Source of the DNA: Paractinoplanes bogorensis
Lineage (GTDB): Bacteria > Actinomycetota > Actinomycetes > Mycobacteriales > Micromonosporaceae
DNA length: 64,000 nt
Direction: 5' to 3'
Assembly (NCBI RefSeq): GCF_018829635.1
Contig: NZ_JAHKKG010000002.1
Location: 248,001-312,000 of the forward strand
The notes under the pieces are model-generated. The model was not told where the DNA came from, searched no databases, and saw only the letters and a list, made by a program, of their open reading frames with translations. The position numbers were made by a program, and so were the translations under genes. Numbering within the stretch: position 1 is the stretch's first letter; the number at the start of each line of letters is the position of its first letter. Below, piece after piece: positions 8,188 to 16,749 of this stretch.

Positions 8188-9774
8188 CTAGCGGAATCGA
8201 AGAGCCGTAGGTCCCTGCACCTTGGAGCCCCGGCGCTGCTTGGCCGGCATGGCGGCCAGCTTCTCGCGCAGTTCGACCGCGTACGACGCCAGCGCCTCGA
8301 CCAGATCCGGCACCGAGGCGTGCTGGGGCTGGACGTCGACCCGCAGGCCGAACTCGGTGGCCGTCTCGGCGGTCTTGGGGCCGATCACCGCGACGACCGT
8401 ACGGGCGTGCGGCTTGCCGGCGATGCCGACCAGGTTGCGAACGGTGCTGGACGACGTGAAGAGCACGGCGTCGAAGCCACCCGACTTGATCGCGTCGCGG
8501 ATCTCGGCCGGCGGCGGCGCGGCGCGGACCGTGCGGTACGCGGTCACGTCGTCCACCTCCCAGCCCCGCTCGATCAGGCCGGCGGCCAGCGTCTCGGTGG
8601 CGATGTCGGCCCGGGGCAGCAGCACCCGGCCGACCGGGTCGAGGATCTCGTCGTGCGGCGAGAACTCGGCCAGCAGGCCCTCGCTCGACTGCTCACCCTT
8701 GGGCAGCAGCTCGGGCTGGATGCCGAAGTCGCGAACGGCCGCGGCGGTGGCCTCGCCGATGCAGGCGATCTTCACGCCGCCGAAGTGGCGGGCGTCGAGA
8801 CCGTGCTCGTCGAACTTCTCCCAGACCGCGCGGACCGCGTTGACCGAGGTGAAGACGACCCAGGCGTACCGGCCGTCGACCAGGCCCTTGACCGCGCGCT
8901 CCATCTGAGCCGGGGTGCGCGGGGGCTCGACCGCGATGGTCGGCACCTCGCACGGGATGGCACCGTAGGCCCGGAGCCGGGCACTCATCGCGCCGGCCTG
9001 CTCCTTCGTACGGGGGACGAGGACCTTCCACCCGTACAGGGGACGGTTTTCCCACCAGCTCATCGAGTCGCGCTCGGACACCTCGGTGCCGACCGTGAGG
9101 ACGACCCGGCCGGTGAAGCCGAGCGCGGCGGCCACGAAGCTGTCCACCGTCGAGGTCGTCGTGTACTGCGTCTCGCCGGTGCCGTCGCCGGTCACCGCGA
9201 CCGGGATGCCCGGCTCGACACCCGCGGCGAGCAGCCCGTCGCGTACGGCGGCGAGGTCACCGGCGTCGACCGCGACCGCGAACGAGCCCTTGATGGCCGC
9301 GGTGGCGAGCGCCTCGAAGTCGAGGGCGGACACGTCACCGACGTCGGCCGTGACCCGGACGCCGGGCAGCGGCACACCGGCGTAGGTGGCCACGCCCTCG
9401 GCCTGGCCCAGGCCGGGCACGACCTCGAAGTGCACCGCGGTGCGGGCGACCGCCTGCACCTCCTTGACGACGGACTCGTGCCCGAACGGGTCGCCGGCCA
9501 CGAGGTGCACGGCCGACAGCCCCGACTTGGCCGCGGAGAGCAGCACCTTGGCGACGTCGCCGGGCGCTCCCTCGGCCGGGCTGAACTGGGCGTCTTCCTT
9601 GGCCTCGGACCGGATGGCGGCCAGCAGGGACTCGGGGACACCTCGGTCGTAGACCACCTGGTCGGCATCGGTCAGCGCGGCGTGCGCGCGGCGGGTCAGC
9701 AGTTCCGGGTCGCCGGGACCGGCGCCGACGAACGCGATGCGTCCTGCTGGCTTGCGGGCGGTGCGGGTGGTCAT
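8188..9774 (-). CDS. hemD: Fused uroporphyrinogen-III C-methyltransferase / uroporphyrinogen-III synthase
   Basis: 528 residues, the usual actinobacterial fusion. The N-terminal half (about 8-240) is a tetrapyrrole methyltransferase fold starting AFVGAGPGDPELLT, with the VAGDPFGH loop. The C-terminal half (about 260-500) is uroporphyrinogen-III synthase, with LVPRTKEQAG, WVVFTSVNAV, CIGEATA and VLFTSSSTVRN. It closes hydroxymethylbilane to uroporphyrinogen III and may start the sirohaem/cobalamin branch. The ATG at 9774 overlaps the hemC stop (ATGA), so it is translationally coupled. Open frame continues upstream inside hemC but lacks family similarity there. Confidence 0.93.
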   Translation of the reverse strand: MTTRTARKPAGRIAFVGAGPGDPELLTRRAHAALTDADQVVYDRGVPESLLAAIRSEAKEDAQFSPAEGAPGDVAKVLLSAAKSGLSAVHLVAGDPFGHESVVKEVQAVARTAVHFEVVPGLGQAEGVATYAGVPLPGVRVTADVGDVSALDFEALATAAIKGSFAVAVDAGDLAAVRDGLLAAGVEPGIPVAVTGDGTGETQYTTTSTVDSFVAAALGFTGRVVLTVGTEVSERDSMSWWENRPLYGWKVLVPRTKEQAGAMSARLRAYGAIPCEVPTIAVEPPRTPAQMERAVKGLVDGRYAWVVFTSVNAVRAVWEKFDEHGLDARHFGGVKIACIGEATAAAVRDFGIQPELLPKGEQSSEGLLAEFSPHDEILDPVGRVLLPRADIATETLAAGLIERGWEVDDVTAYRTVRAAPPPAEIRDAIKSGGFDAVLFTSSSTVRNLVGIAGKPHARTVVAVIGPKTAETATEFGLRVDVQPQHASVPDLVEALASYAVELREKLAAMPAKQRRGSKVQGPTALRFR

Positions 9775-10700
9775 TCTGTGCTCCCGATCAGGGTGTCGGC
9801 GCCGTTCTCGAGGAGCTCGGCGGCCAGGGCCTTGCCGATCTCCGCCGCGTCGGCGGGCGTTCCGGTGCGCGACAGCCGGATGGCTCGAACCCCATCCGGG
9901 CTGATCACCGCACCGCGCAGGTAAATCTCGTCGCCGGTCTCGCCCTCGGCGAGTTCGGCGTGGGCCGCGACCGGGGCGGAGCACCCGGCCTCGAGCGTGG
10001 CGAGCATCGCCCGTTCCGCCGTGACGGCGGCGCGGGACGGTGCGTGGTCGAGTGCGGCCAGCAGTTCGACCAGGTCTGAGTCGTCGCCCCGGCACTCCAC
10101 GGCCAACGCGCCCTGGGCGGGGGCGGGCAGCATGAGCATCGGGTCGATCGTTTCCGTGATCTCGGCGGCCCTGCCGAGACGCACCACGCCGGCTCGGGCG
10201 AGAACGACGGCGTCGAGATCGGCCTCAGGTCCGTGCACCCGGGCGATCCTGCTGTCGACGTTTCCGCGAATCGGCGTGACCTGCAACTCTAGGCCCAAAG
10301 CATGCAGTTGCGCGATTCGGCGCACCGCGCCGGTTCCGATGACCGAGCCGGGCGGGAGTTCGGCCAACGTCAAATCACCCTTCGCGATCAGCACGTCACG
10401 CGGGTCCTCGCGCGGCGGGACGGCGGCGATGTGCAGGCCCGGGTGGATGGCCGTGGGCAGGTCCTTGTACGAGTGCACGGCGAAGTCGATCTCGCCCGCG
10501 AGCAGCGCGTCACGCAGGGCGGAGACAAATACACCGACCCCGAGCTGGGCCACCGGGGCCGACGAGCGGTCGCCCTGGGTGACGATCCGGACCAGCTCGA
10601 CCGGGCGGCCGGTGGCCGCGGTCAGGGCGTCGGCGGTCAGCTGCGACTGCGCGAGGGCCAGGGCGCTCCCGCGGGTGCCGAGACGAAGGGCGGTGCTCAC
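9771..10700 (-). CDS. hemC: Porphobilinogen deaminase (hydroxymethylbilane synthase)
   Basis: 309 residues, normal length. It polymerises four porphobilinogens to hydroxymethylbilane. The dipyrromethane-binding cysteine is Cys240 in TLEAGCSAP. Other landmarks are LRLGTRGSALALAQ at the start, HSYKDLPT, PPREDPRDVL, IRGNVDSRI and PAPAQGALAVE. The usual TSSxRR sequence reads TGAVRR here. It overlaps hemA upstream and the hemD fusion downstream by 4 bp each. Confidence 0.96.
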   Translation of the reverse strand: MSTALRLGTRGSALALAQSQLTADALTAATGRPVELVRIVTQGDRSSAPVAQLGVGVFVSALRDALLAGEIDFAVHSYKDLPTAIHPGLHIAAVPPREDPRDVLIAKGDLTLAELPPGSVIGTGAVRRIAQLHALGLELQVTPIRGNVDSRIARVHGPEADLDAVVLARAGVVRLGRAAEITETIDPMLMLPAPAQGALAVECRGDDSDLVELLAALDHAPSRAAVTAERAMLATLEAGCSAPVAAHAELAEGETGDEIYLRGAVISPDGVRAIRLSRTGTPADAAEIGKALAAELLENGADTLIGSTE

Positions 10701-11986
10701 GCGTCTCCTCCGATCTCGGGCACTGCGTTGGCGGGCGTGGCGTGGGGGACGTCCAGGTCGAACAGTTCACGCAGCAGGGCGGCGTACTGGTCGCCACCGG
10801 GCTCGGCGGCCAGCTGTCGCACCCGTACGGTCGGCGAGTGCAGCAGCTGCTGGACGACGCGATGCAGCGTACGGGAAACGTCGGCCCGTTGCTCCTCGGA
10901 GAATTCGGAGCGGCGCGAGTAGAGCTTGCGCAATTCGGCAGTGACTACGTCTTCGGCCCGGGTGCGCAGCGCGGCCACGGTCGGCGCGATGTCGGCCCCG
11001 CGGAGCCAGCCCAGGAAGTGATCAACCTCGCTGGTGACGATCTGTTCGACCGCGGCCGTCTCGGCGGCGGCCGGCATCGAGCGGCGGGTGGCGGCCAGGC
11101 TGTCGATGTCGATCACGGTGACGCCGGGGATGCCGGTCGCATCCGGAGCGACGTCGCGCGGCACGGCCAGGTCGAGCACGACCAGCGGCGCGGCCGCCTC
11201 GAGACGTTCGCGGGTGAGCACCGGCTCGGTCGACGCGGTGGCGGAAACCACCAGGTCGGCCTCGCGCAGGGCGGCATCCAGCTCGTCGTAGGGCACGGCC
11301 ACGGCCCCGTACGCCTCGGCCAGCCGATCGGCCCGGGCCGCGCTCCGGTTGGTGATCCGCAGCGGCCCGACCCCGGCCCGGGTCAGCGTGGCGACCGACA
11401 GCGCACCCATCGCACCCGCGCCGATCACCAGCGCCCGCCGTCCGTCCAGGTCACCCAGCGCGGCCTCGGCCACGTCGAGCGCGGCGGTCACGACGCTCTG
11501 ACCGGCCCGGTCGATACCGGTCTCGCTGTGCGCCCGCTTGCCCACCCGCAGGGCCTGTTGCATCAGCTCGTGCAGCAGGCGACCGGCCGTGTCGGCCTCG
11601 GCCGCCGCGTGGTAGGCGTCACGCAGCTGACCCAGGATCTGGGACTCGCCCACCACCATGGAGTCGAGGCCGCTGGACACCTTGAAAGAGTGCAGCACGG
11701 CCGCCTCGTCGTAGTGCACGTAGAGGTGACCGGCGAGGTCGGTGGCCGGGATGCCGGAGACCTCGGCCAGCACGTTGCAGATGTCGCCGAGCCCGCCGTG
11801 GAACGTGTTGACCGCCGCGTAGATCTCCACCCGGTTGCAGGTGGAGAGCACGACCGCCTCGCCCACGAACGGCTGGGCCACGAGCTTCTCGAGCAGCCCG
11901 GGCACGGCCTCGTCGGCGATCACGAGCCGCTCGAGCGTGGCGACGTCGGCGGTGCGGTAGGACGCACCGACGCTGAGGAGATTCAC
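10697..11986 (-). CDS. hemA: Glutamyl-tRNA reductase
   Basis: 429 residues. It reduces glutamyl-tRNA(Glu) to glutamate-1-semialdehyde, the first committed step of C5 haem synthesis. The catalytic cysteine is Cys50 in LSTCNRVEIYA, followed by the SSGLDSMVVGESQILGQ segment and an NADPH-binding domain (VIGAGAMGAL, ITNRS). The GTG start at 11986 overlaps the rex stop as GTGA and gives the standard VNLLSVGxSYR N-terminus; a longer reading into rex is unsupported. A high-turnover enzyme placed directly behind a redox sensor fits control of haem supply by NADH/NAD+. Confidence 0.95.
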   Translation of the reverse strand: MNLLSVGASYRTADVATLERLVIADEAVPGLLEKLVAQPFVGEAVVLSTCNRVEIYAAVNTFHGGLGDICNVLAEVSGIPATDLAGHLYVHYDEAAVLHSFKVSSGLDSMVVGESQILGQLRDAYHAAAEADTAGRLLHELMQQALRVGKRAHSETGIDRAGQSVVTAALDVAEAALGDLDGRRALVIGAGAMGALSVATLTRAGVGPLRITNRSAARADRLAEAYGAVAVPYDELDAALREADLVVSATASTEPVLTRERLEAAAPLVVLDLAVPRDVAPDATGIPGVTVIDIDSLAATRRSMPAAAETAAVEQIVTSEVDHFLGWLRGADIAPTVAALRTRAEDVVTAELRKLYSRRSEFSEEQRADVSRTLHRVVQQLLHSPTVRVRQLAAEPGGDQYAALLRELFDLDVPHATPANAVPEIGGDA

Positions 11987-12741
11987 GACCCGACCGCCTC
12001 CTGATTGCCCGCCGACGCGGCGGACCGGCCGCCCGGCAGCGCGGTGAGCGACGCCTTGCGGTGTTCGTGGAATGAGAGAATCTGCAGTTCGATGGCCAGG
12101 TCGACCTTGCGGACGTCGACGTTGGCGGGCACCGAGAGCACGCACGGGGCGAAGTTGAGGATGCTGGTGACGCCCGCGTCGACCAGCACGTCGGCGACGG
12201 CTTGGGCGGCCAGAGCCGGGGTGGCGATCACGCCGATGGCGATGTTCTCCTCGACCGCGACCCGGCCGAGGTCTTCGATGTGGCGTACTTCCAGGCCCTG
12301 GATCAGCTCGCCGACCTTGGACGCGTCGGCGTCGAAGAGCGCGACGATCTTGAAGCCGCGGCTGGCGAACCCGTCGTAGCCGGCCAGCGCGTGGCCGAGG
12401 TTACCGAGACCGACCAGGCAGACCGCCCGGCGCTGGTCGAGGCCGAGCACGTACTCGATCTGCTCGATCAGCAGCGTGACGTCGTAGCCGACCCCCCGGG
12501 TGCCGTACGACCCGAGGTGCGAGAGGTCTTTGCGGAGCTTCGCCGAGTTGACCCCGGCGGCCGCGGCCAAACCTTCGCTCGAGATCGTGTCGGCCGCCGC
12601 GTCGCCCAGGTTGTGCAGGGCGCGCAGGTATTCGGGCAACCGTGCGATCGTGGCCTCCGGCAGATCCGGGAAGGCCGGAACGGCACCGGCGCGGTCGCCT
12701 GGGGCATTACCGGGCGTGACTCCGTGACGCTGCTGGCTCAT
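11983..12741 (-). CDS. rex: Redox-sensing transcriptional repressor Rex
   Basis: 252 residues. The N-terminal winged helix (about 28-95) carries the Rex signature SSEGLAAAAGVNSAKLRKDLSHLGSYG-like segment, and the Rossmann domain has GLGNLGHAL at 111-119. Rex senses NADH/NAD+ and in Streptomyces represses its own rex-hemACD operon and respiratory genes such as cydABCD. This locus has the same gene order. A near-perfect Rex operator lies 100 bp upstream of the start (separate entry), so autoregulation is expected. Confidence 0.95.
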   Translation of the reverse strand: MSQQRHGVTPGNAPGDRAGAVPAFPDLPEATIARLPEYLRALHNLGDAAADTISSEGLAAAAGVNSAKLRKDLSHLGSYGTRGVGYDVTLLIEQIEYVLGLDQRRAVCLVGLGNLGHALAGYDGFASRGFKIVALFDADASKVGELIQGLEVRHIEDLGRVAVEENIAIGVIATPALAAQAVADVLVDAGVTSILNFAPCVLSVPANVDVRKVDLAIELQILSFHEHRKASLTALPGGRSAASAGNQEAVGS

Positions 12742-12829
12742 CTGACTCCGTGCCGACGAGGTGGCGAACCTGCGAACCCCCGGGCGCCTGGAAATCTTCC
12801 GGCGTGCTACCGGGGCTCTTCGGCATCAA

Positions 12830-12858
12830 AGACTAGGCGCTTGTGAAGGCGTGCACAA
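12830..12858 (-). promoter_or_regulatory. rex promoter overlapped by a Rex operator (ROP)
   Basis: TTGTGAAGGCGTGCACAA (12841-12858) matches the Streptomyces ROP consensus TTGTGAA-N4-TTCACAA at 13 of 14 fixed positions. On the minus strand its end provides TTGTGC as a weak -35, followed by exactly 17 bp and TAGTCT (12830-12835) as the -10, reading toward rex. Bound Rex would cover the -35 and spacer. Confidence 0.8.
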
Positions 12859-12914
12859 ATCGCGATCTTGGTAGCGCAGCTGGACAAAGATCATCCAGCG
12901 TGTTAAACGGCAAT

Positions 12915-13556
12915 TTACAGAGTACGCGCGAGAGCGACCGCTTCGACCAGAGTGTCCGCGACCGGACGTCCCGAGGCGCGCAGCCGGGACGGGTCGGTGA
13001 ACCCGCCGGTGTAGAGCACGATCTGCCCGCCCACCGCGTCGGCCGCGGCCGCGTCGTCGAGCGAGTCGCCGATCAGCACGACCTGGTCGCCGGTGAGCCC
13101 CAGCCCGGCCAGGTGCTCGGCCAGGTGACCGGCCTTGAGGTGCCCGCCGATCTCGGTGCGCAGCCCGTCGACCCGGGTGAAGACCCCGGCCAGCCCGTAC
13201 GTCTCGACGGCCGGAACGAGCTCGGAGTGGAACCACATGGACAGCAGCGACTGGGAGCCGGGCCAGTCCTTGAGCGCGGCCGTGGCGTCGGCGGCCAGCG
13301 TCATGTCGGTCAGACCGAGCCGGTACGCGTCGTGGAAGATCCGGTCGAGCCGGCCGAACTCCTCGTCGTCGACCGCCCGCTCGAGGATCTCGGCGTAGAA
13401 CTCGGCCACCGGGCGCCGGAACCGGCTGCGGTGCTCGTCGGCGTCGACCAGGCGCCCGCCGACCGAGGTGAAGGCCGTGTTGGTCGACGAGACCACCAGG
13501 CTGAGATCGTCGAGCAGGGTGCCGTTCCAGTCCCAGACCAGGTGAGTGCGCGCCAC
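12915..13556 (-). CDS. HAD-superfamily hydrolase
   Basis: About 213 residues. HAD motif I is VWDWNGTLLDD (nucleophile Asp, acid/base in the DxNGT variant), the distal motif is LKAGHL and motif IV is VVLIGDSLDDAAAA. Proteins of this layout are phosphoglycolate-phosphatase-like hydrolases; the substrate is not readable. The GTG at 13556 is preferred (AGG 9 nt upstream) over TTG three codons earlier. It is the last gene of a three-gene run with the glutaredoxin-like gene (10 nt before) and the AMP-ligase. Confidence 0.82.
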   Translation of the reverse strand: MARTHLVWDWNGTLLDDLSLVVSSTNTAFTSVGGRLVDADEHRSRFRRPVAEFYAEILERAVDDEEFGRLDRIFHDAYRLGLTDMTLAADATAALKDWPGSQSLLSMWFHSELVPAVETYGLAGVFTRVDGLRTEIGGHLKAGHLAEHLAGLGLTGDQVVLIGDSLDDAAAADAVGGQIVLYTGGFTDPSRLRASGRPVADTLVEAVALARTL

Positions 13557-13566
13557 GGCGAACAAC

Positions 13567-13794
13567 CTACCGGTCGAGGTCGCGAAGCAGGCGAGCCTCC
13601 TCGACCCGCCAGTAGCCGTGTTCGGCCCCGTCGAGCAGCACCACCGGCACCCGGTCGCCGTAGTCGCGTTCGAGCTCGATCGACGACGCGATGTCGACCC
13701 GTACCCACTGACCGGGCAGGATCCGGTCGAGCACGGCCTCCGCCTCCTCGCAGAGGTGGCAGCCCTCGCGGCTGATCAGAGTCACACGGCTCAT
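13567..13794 (-). CDS. Glutaredoxin-like (DUF836) thiol protein
   Basis: 75 residues, a minimal thioredoxin fold: VTLISREGCHLCEEA with a CxxC redox pair at 12-15, and the cis-Pro region DRVPVVLLDG. This matches the short glutaredoxin/DUF836 family often found near haem genes, bldN and Rex in actinobacteria. Its ATG overlaps the stop of the AMP-ligase (ATGA), and the HAD gene follows after 10 nt, so the three are co-transcribed. Reductase partner unknown. Confidence 0.85.
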   Translation of the reverse strand: MSRVTLISREGCHLCEEAEAVLDRILPGQWVRVDIASSIELERDYGDRVPVVLLDGAEHGYWRVEEARLLRDLDR

Positions 13795-15308
13795 AGGGGC
13801 AGCTCTCTCTTACGCACCTTGCCGGTGGCCGAGTGGGGAAGCTCACGCACCAGCTCGACGGTCGGCAGCTTGAACCGGGCGAGGTGCGCGGCGCAGAAGA
13901 CCTGCAGCTCGGCCGGGGTGGGCGGCGGGTCGATGGCGGCCACGACGAACGCGTGCGGCCGCTGCCCGGAGTCGTGATCGGGCACCCCGACCACGGCGGT
14001 CTCGGCGACACCGGGATGCGAGTCGAGCACCCGCTCGATCTCGGCCGGATAGACGTTGAAGCCGTGCACCAGGATCAGCTCGTCGATCCGGTCGACCAGA
14101 TGCAGGTCACCCTCGCCGTCCGCGTAGGCCACGTCACCGGTCGCCCACCAGCCGTCGGCATCCGGGCCACCGCGCCCGTCGGGCCAGTAGCCGGAGAACA
14201 GGTTGCCTCCGCGCACCTCGATCTCGCCCGGGTCGGTGCCGGCCACGTCTTCCACCGAGAGGTCGAGCTCGGCCAGATCCTCATCGGCCGAGGCCGTGCC
14301 GTCGACCCAGAGCAGCTGCCCGGCGGCCGAGCGCAGCCGCAGCGACACCCCGGGAAGCGGCCGGCCGATCGAGCCGGGCTTGCCCCGGTCACTGACTGCC
14401 GTGGTGGTCAGCACGGGCGCGGTCTCGGTGAGTCCGTAGCCGACGATGATGCTCTGCCCGGTCGCGGCGCCGAAGCGGGCCATCTCGTCCGGCACCAGCG
14501 GAGCCGCCCCGCACACCGAGCTCCGCACACTGCGCAGCGCCGTGCGTACCTCGGGCTGCCGGGACCAGGCCGCATACATGCCCGGCACGCCCACCACTAC
14601 GGTCACGCCACGCTCGGCGATCGCGGCCAGGGAGGCGGCCGGGTCGAACCGGTCGATCAGCACGCCGGTCGCCGCGTGCCGGGCGACGCTGCCGAGCCCG
14701 GTGTTCAGCCCGTAGGCGTGGAACATCGGCACGGCCAGCAGCACGACGTCGTCCGGGCCGACGACCGGCGGGTCGATCGCGTCGAGCTGGTCGTGGTTGG
14801 CCGCCAGCGCGGCGTGGGTGAGCATGGCGCCCTTGGGCCGCCCGCTGGTGCCCGAGGTGTAGAGCAGCACGGCGAGGTCACGCGCCGACACCGACGGAAG
14901 GTCACCCTCCGTCACTTCTTCATCCAGATTTCCCCGTACGCGGGGAGGCCCGGACCCGGTGTCCCCACCGCCGACGATCAGCGCCGCCCCCGAATCAGCG
15001 ATCACCCAGTCGAGTTCATTTGCGGTGTACCCGGGGTTGAGCGGCACGGCCACCCGGCCCGCCCGCAGCACCCCGAAAAAGGCCACCACGAACTCCACGG
15101 AGTTGCCCAGCACAATCGCGACGCGGTCGCCCGGCGCCGTGCGGGCCGTGATCCGATGGGCCGCGGCGGTCACCCGCCGATCGACGTCGGCCCAGGTCAG
15201 CTCGGTTTCGGTGGTCATCAGCGCGAGGCCGTCGGGCCGGCGCGCGGCCGCGGCGGCGACGAGGTCGCGGGCAGCTTCGTCCACGAGGCACGAGTCTGGC
15301 ACAAACAT
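13791..15308 (-). CDS. AMP-dependent acyl-CoA synthetase/ligase
   Basis: About 505 residues of the ANL superfamily, activating a carboxylate as acyl-adenylate. Visible core motifs are YTSGTSGRPKGAMLTH (P-loop), GYGLTETAP, WWATGDVAYADGEGDLHLVDR and the C-terminal lysine region HSATGKVRKREL. The chain-length specificity cannot be told; the closest style is long-chain fatty acid or benzoate-type ligases. ATG 15308 is chosen because homology begins just after it, although the ribosome site is poor; GTG codons at 15302 and 15284 are alternatives. It heads the operon with the glutaredoxin-like and HAD genes and is divergent from bldN. Confidence 0.88.
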   Translation of the reverse strand: MFVPDSCLVDEAARDLVAAAAARRPDGLALMTTETELTWADVDRRVTAAAHRITARTAPGDRVAIVLGNSVEFVVAFFGVLRAGRVAVPLNPGYTANELDWVIADSGAALIVGGGDTGSGPPRVRGNLDEEVTEGDLPSVSARDLAVLLYTSGTSGRPKGAMLTHAALAANHDQLDAIDPPVVGPDDVVLLAVPMFHAYGLNTGLGSVARHAATGVLIDRFDPAASLAAIAERGVTVVVGVPGMYAAWSRQPEVRTALRSVRSSVCGAAPLVPDEMARFGAATGQSIIVGYGLTETAPVLTTTAVSDRGKPGSIGRPLPGVSLRLRSAAGQLLWVDGTASADEDLAELDLSVEDVAGTDPGEIEVRGGNLFSGYWPDGRGGPDADGWWATGDVAYADGEGDLHLVDRIDELILVHGFNVYPAEIERVLDSHPGVAETAVVGVPDHDSGQRPHAFVVAAIDPPPTPAELQVFCAAHLARFKLPTVELVRELPHSATGKVRKRELPL

Positions 15309-15422
15309 CCACGGAAGTGGACAGCGGACAGGTTGTCCGTCGCGCAAACACCCGTGTCGGTCATCGTGGCAGACGTTCCTTGTGTCTTGTCTGCGCCACT
15401 TCGTACTATTTTTGCGCAGCGC

Positions 15423-15443
15423 ACACAGAGTGCGACTCCGTGT
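15423..15443. promoter_or_regulatory. Two adjacent BldD-box-like cores upstream of bldN
   Basis: ACACAGAGT (15423-15431) and ACTCCGTGT (15435-15443) both fit the palindromic BldD core ACNCNGNGT; the first also has the preferred central A. The outer T and A of the full 15-bp Streptomyces consensus are missing in both. bldN is a known direct BldD target in Streptomyces, which is why this location matters. Sequence match alone is weak. Confidence 0.35.
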
Positions 15444-15573
15444 GTTCGGAGCCCGTGATACTTCGCGTCTGAGTAACGGACTCCAAAGCCCTGGGTGAGG
15501 TCGGTCTGGCAAATTGCGGGCCACTTCACCCGTTTTGCTATGAGTGATCACCCCTCATCCCGAGGAGGCCGCT

Positions 15574-15666
15574 GTGCCACAAAAAGCACGGAAACACTGC
15601 CGATCCCTGTCTGGCGGGACGGATCAGCAGTCGGAACAGCTCCGCCGGGTCGAGGAGGCGCAGTGA
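15574..15666 (+). CDS. Small leader ORF translationally coupled to bldN
   Basis: A 30-codon frame starting GTG, with a strong GAGGAGG ribosome site 5 nt upstream. It encodes a basic, Gln-rich peptide (VPQKARKHCR... RRVEEAQ) with no recognised domain. Its TGA overlaps the bldN GTG as GTGA, and the bldN ribosome site lies inside its last codons. This is the layout of a coupling leader peptide. The sigma-factor frame is also open here back to an ATG at 15540, so the segment could instead encode a longer sigma N-terminus. I favour the leader because of its own ribosome site and stop placement. Confidence 0.5.
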   Translation: MPQKARKHCRSLSGGTDQQSEQLRRVEEAQ

Positions 15667-16583
15667 GTCATGTTTACGCCGGGGATCCGTACCGCTCCTC
15701 CCTCGCCGACGGGCTGACCGGGCTCGTCAACACCATCCGGGGCGACGGGCCGAAGCGGACCCGCAACCGCCCGCACGTCAACGAGGCTCCGGGCCACCGG
15801 ATCCCGCCGACCGGCAACACCAAGCCGATGCCCGGAGGCGGCCGGGTGGCCGTGCCCGGGCGACCGGCGATGCCGGCCCAGCCGACCGCGGGCCAGCGCA
15901 GCAACCTGCCCGAGGCACCGATCGGCGATCAGACCGTCGTCGTGCCCGCACAGAGCACGACCGGACCGCAGCGGGACGCCGAGCCGCCGAAGTATCCGGC
16001 CCGGCCCGACCGCAGCGATCCCGCGGCCGAGGTCTGGGCGCTGGTCGAACGGGCCCAGGCCGGCGAGGCCGAGGCGTTCGGGCTGATCTACGACCGGTAC
16101 GTCGACACGGTCTTCCGCTTCGTCTACTTCCGGGTCGGCAACCGGCAGTTGGCCGAGGACCTCACCTCGGACACGTTCCTGCGCGCGCTCAAGCGGATCG
16201 GCAGCTTCACCTGGCAGGGCCGCGACCTCGGGGCCTGGCTGGTCACGATCGCCCGCAACCTGGTGGCCGACCACTTCAAGTCGGGGCGCTACCGCCTCGA
16301 GGTGACCACCGGCGACGTGCTCGACGCCGACCGTGAGGCCCGTGGGCCCGAGGGCAGCCCCGAGGCGTCGGTGGTCGACCACATCACCAACGTCGCCCTG
16401 CTCACCGCGGTCAAGCAGCTCAACCCGGAGCAGCAGGAGTGCATCGTGCTGCGCTTCCTGCAGGGCTTCTCGGTGGCCGAGACCGCGCAGACCATGGGCA
16501 AGAACGAGGGCGCGATCAAGGCCCTGCAGTATCGCGCGGTTCGAGCACTCGCCCGGCTTCTGCCGGACGGATTCCAGGCGTGA
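15663..16583 (+). CDS. bldN: ECF-type developmental sigma factor BldN
   Basis: 306 residues. An unstructured, Pro-rich N-terminal extension (about 1-120) precedes a complete sigma2 and sigma4. The core sequences LVERAQAGEAEAFG, SFTWQGRD, GAWLVTIARNLVADHFKS, LEVTTGD and FLQGFSVAETAQTMGKNEGAIK match my memory of Streptomyces BldN almost residue for residue. In Streptomyces BldN is made as a pro-protein with a similar extension and drives aerial-development genes; a role in sporangium or spore development is inferred here. The GTG at 15663 sits 4 nt after AGGAGG and overlaps the leader ORF stop. The anti-sigma gene follows, 166 bp downstream. Confidence 0.88.
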   Translation: MSHVYAGDPYRSSLADGLTGLVNTIRGDGPKRTRNRPHVNEAPGHRIPPTGNTKPMPGGGRVAVPGRPAMPAQPTAGQRSNLPEAPIGDQTVVVPAQSTTGPQRDAEPPKYPARPDRSDPAAEVWALVERAQAGEAEAFGLIYDRYVDTVFRFVYFRVGNRQLAEDLTSDTFLRALKRIGSFTWQGRDLGAWLVTIARNLVADHFKSGRYRLEVTTGDVLDADREARGPEGSPEASVVDHITNVALLTAVKQLNPEQQECIVLRFLQGFSVAETAQTMGKNEGAIKALQYRAVRALARLLPDGFQA

Positions 16584-16749
16584 CGGGCCTCTCTATTACC
16601 CGATGCGCGCCGATGTGGCCCGTAACCGGGGACGCGTGTCGCGCGTTTGTCCGAGTGCGACCCCGGGCGGCCCTGCCGGCCACCGGTTTCGTCGCGACCG
16701 CCGGCACTGCTGCCGGCGAGACATTCACGAGCGAGGGGAGGTGCCCGCG

